10,273 bases of DNA from Anaerolineaceae bacterium (lineage in GTDB: Bacteria > Chloroflexota > Anaerolineae > Anaerolineales > Anaerolineaceae). Under the pieces are notes generated by a model. It made no database searches and was not told where the DNA came from. It saw only the letters and a program-made list of their open reading frames with translations. Of this stretch, positions 7,233 through 10,273 are shown one piece after another. The position numbers were made by a program, and so were the translations under genes. Location of the stretch: contig DAIEPS010000054.1 in assembly GCA_027348305.1 (NCBI GenBank), forward strand, positions 1 through 10,273, read 5' to 3'. Positions within the stretch are counted from its first letter, which is position 1. The number at the start of each line of letters is the position of its first letter.

Positions 7233-7237
7233 ATAAT
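7209..7237 (+). promoter_or_regulatory. Sigma70-type promoter of the tRNA-Pro gene
   Basis: TTGTCA (7209-7214) and TATAAT (7232-7237) are separated by 17 nt. This is five of six -35 matches and a perfect -10, placing the transcription start near 7244, a few bases before the mature tRNA end. Confidence 0.8.
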
Positions 7238-7250
7238 TCTGCACGTTGTT

Positions 7251-7327
<77 letters not shown>

Positions 7328-7333
7328 GACATG

Positions 7334-7367
7334 AAAAATTCGAAGGAAGTACTTCCTTCGAATTTTT
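7334..7367 (+). terminator. tRNA-Pro terminator: perfect 34-bp palindrome
   Basis: AAAAATTCGAAGGAAGT (7334-7350) is immediately followed by its exact reverse complement (7351-7367), ending in TTTTT. As RNA it forms a long hairpin with a minimal loop and a U-rich 3' arm. Because it is symmetric it should work on both strands. It starts 8 nt after the tRNA discriminator base. Confidence 0.85.
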
Positions 7368-7382
7368 ATTTAACATGATAGT

Positions 7383-7424
7383 GAGGTTGGACTCGTTTTA
7401 CTCGCAAATCCTCTCACCCCGACT
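7383..7424 (+). repeat. tRNA-Pro tail repeat, copy 1
   Basis: This 42-nt unit resembles the tRNA from its variable loop to two bases past the discriminator (7295-7327). It has 9 extra bases in the T-arm 5' half, and it ends CCTCTCACCCCGACT, with one base changed relative to the tRNA acceptor strand. The 5' acceptor strand, D-arm and anticodon arm are absent, so it is not a tRNA gene. Confidence 0.85.
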
Positions 7425-7432
7425 GACACAAG

Positions 7433-7458
7433 AAACGATGGAGAAATCCATCGTTTTT
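7433..7458 (+). terminator. Intrinsic terminator after tail copy 1
   Basis: AAACGATGGA (7433-7442) pairs with TCCATCGTTT (7447-7456), 10 bp closed by a GAAA tetraloop, followed by a U-rich run (TTTTTGTTTT). The sequence is unrelated to the other hairpins of the array. Confidence 0.8.
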
Positions 7459-7465
7459 GTTTTAT

Positions 7466-7507
7466 GAGGTTGGACTCGCGTTGTTCGCAAATCCTCTCGC
7501 CCCGACT
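7466..7507 (+). repeat. tRNA-Pro tail repeat, copy 2
   Basis: This 42-nt unit differs from copy 1 by only a few bases, in the inserted T-arm segment and at one acceptor position. Its last 20 nt, covering AAATCCTCTCGCCCCGACT, match the tRNA exactly from the end of the T-loop. Confidence 0.85.
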
Positions 7508-7515
7508 ACAGTACC

Positions 7516-7546
7516 AAAAAGACAGACACGGGCGTCTGTCTTTTTT
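7516..7546 (+). terminator. Intrinsic terminator after tail copy 2
   Basis: AAAAAGACAGAC (7516-7527) pairs with GTCTGTCTTTTT (7534-7545), a 12-bp stem with a 6-nt loop (ACGGGC), followed by a further T. It is a strong canonical terminator, different in sequence from its neighbours. Confidence 0.85.
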
Positions 7547-7570
7547 CTTGCCATTTTACAGAATTAAGGG

Positions 7571-7612
7571 GAGGTTGGTCTCACTTTGTTCGCAAATCCT
7601 CTCGCCCCGACT
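7571..7612 (+). repeat. tRNA-Pro tail repeat, copy 3
   Basis: This is the third 42-nt unit, same length as copies 1 and 2, with an exact match to the tRNA in the last 19 nt. It is preceded by GGG (7568-7570), which together with its first G could pair with the CCCC of the tail. No hairpin follows it: the next sequence is the AT-rich leader of the GYD gene. Confidence 0.85.
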
Positions 7613-7659
7613 ATAAATCAAACAAGCATCCTATTTTATGTTAAGAGAATGGTTTATAG

Positions 7660-7688
7660 TAAACAAAGGGGAAACATGTCTGTATAAT
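7660..7688 (+). promoter_or_regulatory. Promoter of the GYD-domain gene
   Basis: TAAACA (7660-7665, four of six -35 matches) and a perfect TATAAT (7683-7688) are separated by 17 nt. The ATG at 7747 would have a leader of about 50 nt. Confidence 0.6.
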
Positions 7689-7746
7689 AAAAATACACAA
7701 CGCTCTCATTGCAGTAAATACCGGTTGATTGGAATGGAGGTGTTGT

Positions 7747-8067
7747 ATGCATAAATATCTTCTTTATGGTTCCTACACCGCAGAAGGTTTCAAAGGTCTT
7801 CTGGCAGAGGGCGGCCCAAAACGGGTTGAAGCGGTTAGGATCGCTGTCGAAAGTGTTGGCGGTACACTTGAATCTTTTTATTTCTCCCTGGGTGAGAATG
7901 ATTTCTATGTGATCGTCGATTTGCCAGACAATGTATCCGCAACTGCTTTTTCAATGGCCGGCAACGCCAGCACCTATTTCACCATCAAGACTGTCTCGCT
8001 GTTAACCCCCGAAGAATTGGACAAGTCCTTAAGTCTCAAAGTAAATTACCGTTACCCCGGAACTTAA
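7747..8067 (+). CDS. GYD-domain protein (106 aa)
   Basis: This small soluble protein belongs to the GYD family of ferredoxin-like alpha/beta proteins. The family pattern is clear: KYLLYGSYTAEGFKGLLAEGG at the N-terminus, then RVEAVRIAVESVGGTLESFYFSLGENDFYVIVDLPDN, then LLTPEELDKSL near the C-terminus. GYD proteins are about 95-110 residues, so this one is full length. Their biochemical role is not established. The ATG at 7747 follows GGAGG (7736-7740) by six bases and is better than the in-frame TTG at 7729. It has its own promoter and converges on the minus-strand MFS gene, so it is most likely monocistronic. Confidence 0.9.
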   Translation: MHKYLLYGSYTAEGFKGLLAEGGPKRVEAVRIAVESVGGTLESFYFSLGENDFYVIVDLPDNVSATAFSMAGNASTYFTIKTVSLLTPEELDKSLSLKVNYRYPGT

Positions 8068-8157
8068 GTCGAATTAAACGTTGATCTTGCTGGTTAGCGG
8101 GTCAAACTCACTGTTATGCGACTTACAGGGATGAAAAGTCTATTGCTCAATCAATAA

Positions 8158-8185
8158 ATGGTCGAGGTGAAAAACCCTCGACCAT
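8158..8185. terminator. Hairpin between convergent genes, possible bidirectional terminator
   Basis: ATGGTCGAGG (8158-8167) pairs with CCTCGACCAT (8176-8185), 10 bp with an 8-nt loop. It lies between the ends of the convergent GYD and MFS genes. On the minus strand it is followed by TTATTGATTG; on the plus strand a T-run appears only about 15 nt later. The position argues for a terminator, while the U-tracts are weak on both strands. Confidence 0.5.
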
Positions 8186-8250
8186 CGAAACTAAGTTAAC
8201 TTTTTTATAAACCAACCAATGATCAAAAAAAAATAAATTGATTCATTCTT

Positions 8251-9582
8251 CTAGCCAGGTGAAATCACTTCCAACGATTTACCCGTGGTATCCATTTTTA
8301 AAGTGGAAATTACAACAATTGCCAGAAAAGGAGCAATCGCCAGCAGGTCAAAAACGAGGGTAAGGCTGCCGCCCTGCTGCATGATCAAGGCGACAACGAT
8401 GGGGGCAGGCACTCCTCCCAATCGTCCAACGCCGGCCGCCCAGCCCGTGGCTGCACCGCGCATGCGGGTTGGATACAATTCTGAAGACACTGAGTAAGCC
8501 ATTCCCCAGGTCATGCCGTTAAAGATCATCAATAGGAAGCCGGTTGTCAGGATCCAAATATCATTTTGAGAAACTCCCAGAAGCAAAGTGGCCAAAGTCA
8601 GCAGAACCAGCGACACGATCAAGAGCTTGGCGCGTCTCGTACGATCAACCAGAAATGCGACGATAAGCGTTCCGGGAATTTGTCCGAGACTGATCAACAT
8701 GGTCAATAGAAAAGACCGTCCTTCGGTGATATGCGTTGATGCCAACAAGGTGGGCATCCAAACGAGCACCCCTTGATACAGAAAGTTCAATGCGATCCAC
8801 ATGAACCAAAGCGAGCCAGTGATGCGTGCAAAAGAGACGGACCATATGCCCCCTGAAGATTTATTTGGTTCCACAATTGTTGATGTCGAAAGGTCTACCG
8901 GAGTCTGATCTTCTGTATGGACAAGATCAATTTTCTCAAATTGCTTCTGTGCTTCTTCAAGCCGTCCTTTTGCGATCAAGTAGCGCATGGATTCTGGCAG
9001 CATGACCCGCACCAGTACGCTGAGAATAAAGGCTGTACAACCCAGAAGCATGGCCAAACGCCATCCATAAACCAGAACCACCTTGTATCCAACCAGTGCA
9101 GCGAGTGTTCCGCCCAGCCCCCAGCAACCGTTGATCAGCACTGAAAGCGTACCACGAACTTTTGCAGGAGAAAACTCAGTGATCATGGTCGACACAATGG
9201 GAATAACTGCCCCAAGTCCCATCCCGGTGAGCAGCCTCAAGATCAATAAAGAGGAAAAATCCCACGCCGCAGACGAAACCAGGAAAAAAATCCCAGAAAT
9301 AAATAGCGCCCAGACAAGGGTTCGTCGTCTGCCTATGCGATCCGCCAGGGTTCCGCCGATGATCGATCCTATGAACATACCCAATAAACCAGACCCTGCA
9401 ATCACACCAAGAAGACTACTGGAGACCTGCCATTCCTGACGCAACGAAGGAAGAAGGAAACCGATAATGGTGACACCATAAGCCACCAACGCCCAACAAG
9501 CACCAGACAATAAAACAAGTGCCAAGTGGAACTTCCCCAACCTGGCATGGTCAAATTGATATAGGATGTCTTTTTCATTCAT
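8251..9582 (-). CDS. MFS transporter, sugar-porter/metabolite:H+ symporter-like
   Basis: The 443-residue inner-membrane transporter has 12 predicted helices. Motif A is GGTLADRIGRRR (residues 76-87) between helices 2 and 3. RLLTGMGLG (116-124) is the helix 4 motif. LPESMRYLIAKGR (195-207), after helix 6, resembles the PESPRWL motif of sugar porters and of SV2- or aromatic acid-type symporters. VDRTRR is the second-half copy of motif A. The substrate cannot be assigned. The two MFS proteins of this window are not close paralogues: this one has PES and DRxGRR signatures that the first lacks. The start at 9582 has no ribosome binding site, and a TATAAT lies only 8 nt upstream, so the mRNA is probably leaderless. 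The gene converges with the GYD gene. Confidence 0.9.
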   Translation of the reverse strand: MNEKDILYQFDHARLGKFHLALVLLSGACWALVAYGVTIIGFLLPSLRQEWQVSSSLLGVIAGSGLLGMFIGSIIGGTLADRIGRRRTLVWALFISGIFFLVSSAAWDFSSLLILRLLTGMGLGAVIPIVSTMITEFSPAKVRGTLSVLINGCWGLGGTLAALVGYKVVLVYGWRLAMLLGCTAFILSVLVRVMLPESMRYLIAKGRLEEAQKQFEKIDLVHTEDQTPVDLSTSTIVEPNKSSGGIWSVSFARITGSLWFMWIALNFLYQGVLVWMPTLLASTHITEGRSFLLTMLISLGQIPGTLIVAFLVDRTRRAKLLIVSLVLLTLATLLLGVSQNDIWILTTGFLLMIFNGMTWGMAYSVSSELYPTRMRGAATGWAAGVGRLGGVPAPIVVALIMQQGGSLTLVFDLLAIAPFLAIVVISTLKMDTTGKSLEVISPG

Positions 9583-9590
9583 AGCCGAGA

Positions 9591-9596
9591 ATTATA
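9591..9596 (-). promoter_or_regulatory. -10 box giving a leaderless or near-leaderless MFS transcript
   Basis: A perfect TATAAT on the minus strand ends 8 nt before the MFS ATG. A transcript starting the usual 6-8 nt downstream would begin at or within two bases of the start codon. No convincing -35 box was found at 16-18 nt spacing; TTGGTC occurs at 20 nt. Confidence 0.5.
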
Positions 9597-9786
9597 ATAG
9601 GCGAAGCTTGTTACTATGACCAACCAGTGACTTAGAATTTAAAAAAAAGGATTAATATCCTATATATTTAGTATGTTGTGTTTTTTTGTATGTTTGACCA
9701 CTTAACTTACCTTTTTACCAGTATCTCCCCCCTGTCTTTTGCTCAAACGAGGGCCTGATATTGTGAAAATTATGCAGTGTAATAAA

Positions 9787-9820
9787 CAACAAAATCACGA
9801 GGCAATATAATTTCTCGTGA
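9787..9820 (-). terminator. Intrinsic terminator of the nitroreductase-family gene
   Basis: On the minus strand TCACGAG (9820-9814) pairs with CTCGTGA (9801-9795), 7 bp with a 12-nt AT-rich loop, followed by TTTTGTTG. It lies about 50 nt after the stop codon of the gene at the right edge. Confidence 0.65.
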
Positions 9821-9868
9821 CTTTGGATTGATGATCATCTTTTTGCTTCGGTCAATTAGTATGGGTTT

Positions 9869-10273
9869 TTATTTCGATCGCGTCAATATGATCACGGGGA
9901 TGACACGTGTGGTCTTCTTTTCGTAATCCGCGAAACTAGGCATGTGTTCAACCATTCTGGCATATAAGCGGGTGCGCTCCGGTTCAGGAGCGATTTCTGC
10001 ATTCGCCTGGAACATTTCTGCGCCAAATTCAATTGTTACTGTTGGGTGGGCAACGATGTTGTAGTACCAATCCGGATTGTCAGGAGCCCCACCTTTGGAG
10101 GCAATGATCACATAATGTTCACCGTCTCTTATGCAGGCTACCGGATTGATGCGTTCCTGCCGACTCTTTGCGCCTTTTGTATGCAGAAGGAGCAACGTCC
10201 TGCCAGCAAACGGACCGCCGACCTTGCCACCATTTGATCGAAACTCCTCAATGATTTTCTTATTTCGCTCGTT
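9869..10273 (-). CDS. Deazaflavin (F420)-dependent nitroreductase-family protein, 5' end beyond right edge
   Basis: The open frame spans 134 visible residues and runs off the right edge without a start. It should be extended beyond the apparent TTG start at 10195, because the upstream codons read NERNKKIIEEFRSNGGKVGGPFAGRTLLLL in frame and match the family. Hallmarks are the EEFRSNGGKVGGPF opening, LLLHTKGAKSRQERINPV, GEHYVIIASKGGAPDNPDWYYNI (the SKGG and PxWYxN core), AHPTVTIE and a C-terminal PSFADYEKKTTRVIPVIIL. Relatives include Mycobacterium Ddn, a split-barrel protein that binds F420, and the wider DUF385 group of often uncharacterised reductases. Family length is about 140-150 residues, so only a few residues are missing. 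F420 use is inferred from family membership, and no F420 biosynthesis gene is in this window. Confidence 0.88.
   Translation of the reverse strand, partial: NERNKKIIEEFRSNGGKVGGPFAGRTLLLLHTKGAKSRQERINPVACIRDGEHYVIIASKGGAPDNPDWYYNIVAHPTVTIEFGAEMFQANAEIAPEPERTRLYARMVEHMPSFADYEKKTTRVIPVIILTRSK

Larger units (their letters stand above)
9583..9868. other. AT-rich intergenic spacer
   Basis: This 286-nt spacer lies between two minus-strand genes. Apart from the MFS -10 box at its left end and the hairpin terminator near 9795-9820, no ORF, RNA gene or repeat is seen. It contains several A- and T-runs and is clearly lower in GC than the flanking genes. Confidence 0.7.

Noticed and set aside
7383..7612. 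Extra tRNA genes
   Set aside because: The units lack the 5' acceptor strand, D-arm and anticodon arm, and the T-arm is enlarged, so no cloverleaf can form.
8218..8247. Hairpin AATGATCAA / TTGATTCATT just past the MFS stop
   Set aside because: The stem is short, bulged and AT-only around an A/T-run loop. It is too weak to call a terminator separately from the hairpin at 8158-8185.
10195..10195. TTG at 10195 as start of the nitroreductase-family protein
   Set aside because: The frame stays open to the edge and the upstream residues (EEFRSNGGKVGGPF) are a conserved part of the family.

Overview
The window looks like a chromosomal segment of a bacterium with mid-range GC (judged by eye), GGAGG-type ribosome binding sites and AT-rich intergenic spacers. 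The bacterial-type NAD-dependent DNA ligase start, the F420-type nitroreductase-family protein, the GYD protein and the large Cys/Ala-tailed membrane protein together suggest Chloroflexota, perhaps Anaerolineae. That placement is inference from gene content only.

Layout. Positions 1-160 (minus) hold the first codons of ligA, divergent from a five-gene plus-strand run at 289-5693. That run encodes a small two-helix membrane protein with a zinc ribbon, a 575-residue secreted/anchored membrane protein ending in an alternating Cys-Ala tail, a radical SAM/SPASM enzyme with a PqqD-like N-terminal domain, a paralogue of that enzyme which has lost all cluster cysteines, and a class I SAM-dependent methyltransferase. 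Gaps inside the run are 28, 12 and 24 nt, and the last pair overlaps by 8 nt, so one transcript is likely. A long hairpin with a U-tract at 5759-5811 closes it. An MFS transporter follows (5835-7175), then a tRNA-Pro(GGG) gene with a good sigma70-type promoter.

Downstream of the tRNA lies an unusual array (about 7326-7612). Three 42-nt copies of a modified tRNA 3' third alternate with three hairpin terminators of unrelated sequence. After the array come a GYD-domain protein (7747-8067, plus), a second MFS transporter on the minus strand (8251-9582) that appears leaderless, and the truncated deazaflavin-dependent nitroreductase-family gene at the right edge (minus).

How the genes may work together. 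The five-gene run reads as a post-translational modification system. The membrane protein's tail (seven Cys in 14 residues) is predicted to face the cytoplasm, where the adjacent radical SAM enzyme could modify it. The cysteine-less paralogue keeps the fold-defining GGEP motif and may be a scaffold or substrate-presenting partner, and the methyltransferase may add a second modification. The most unusual items are this enzyme/pseudoenzyme/substrate arrangement and the tRNA-tail/terminator array.
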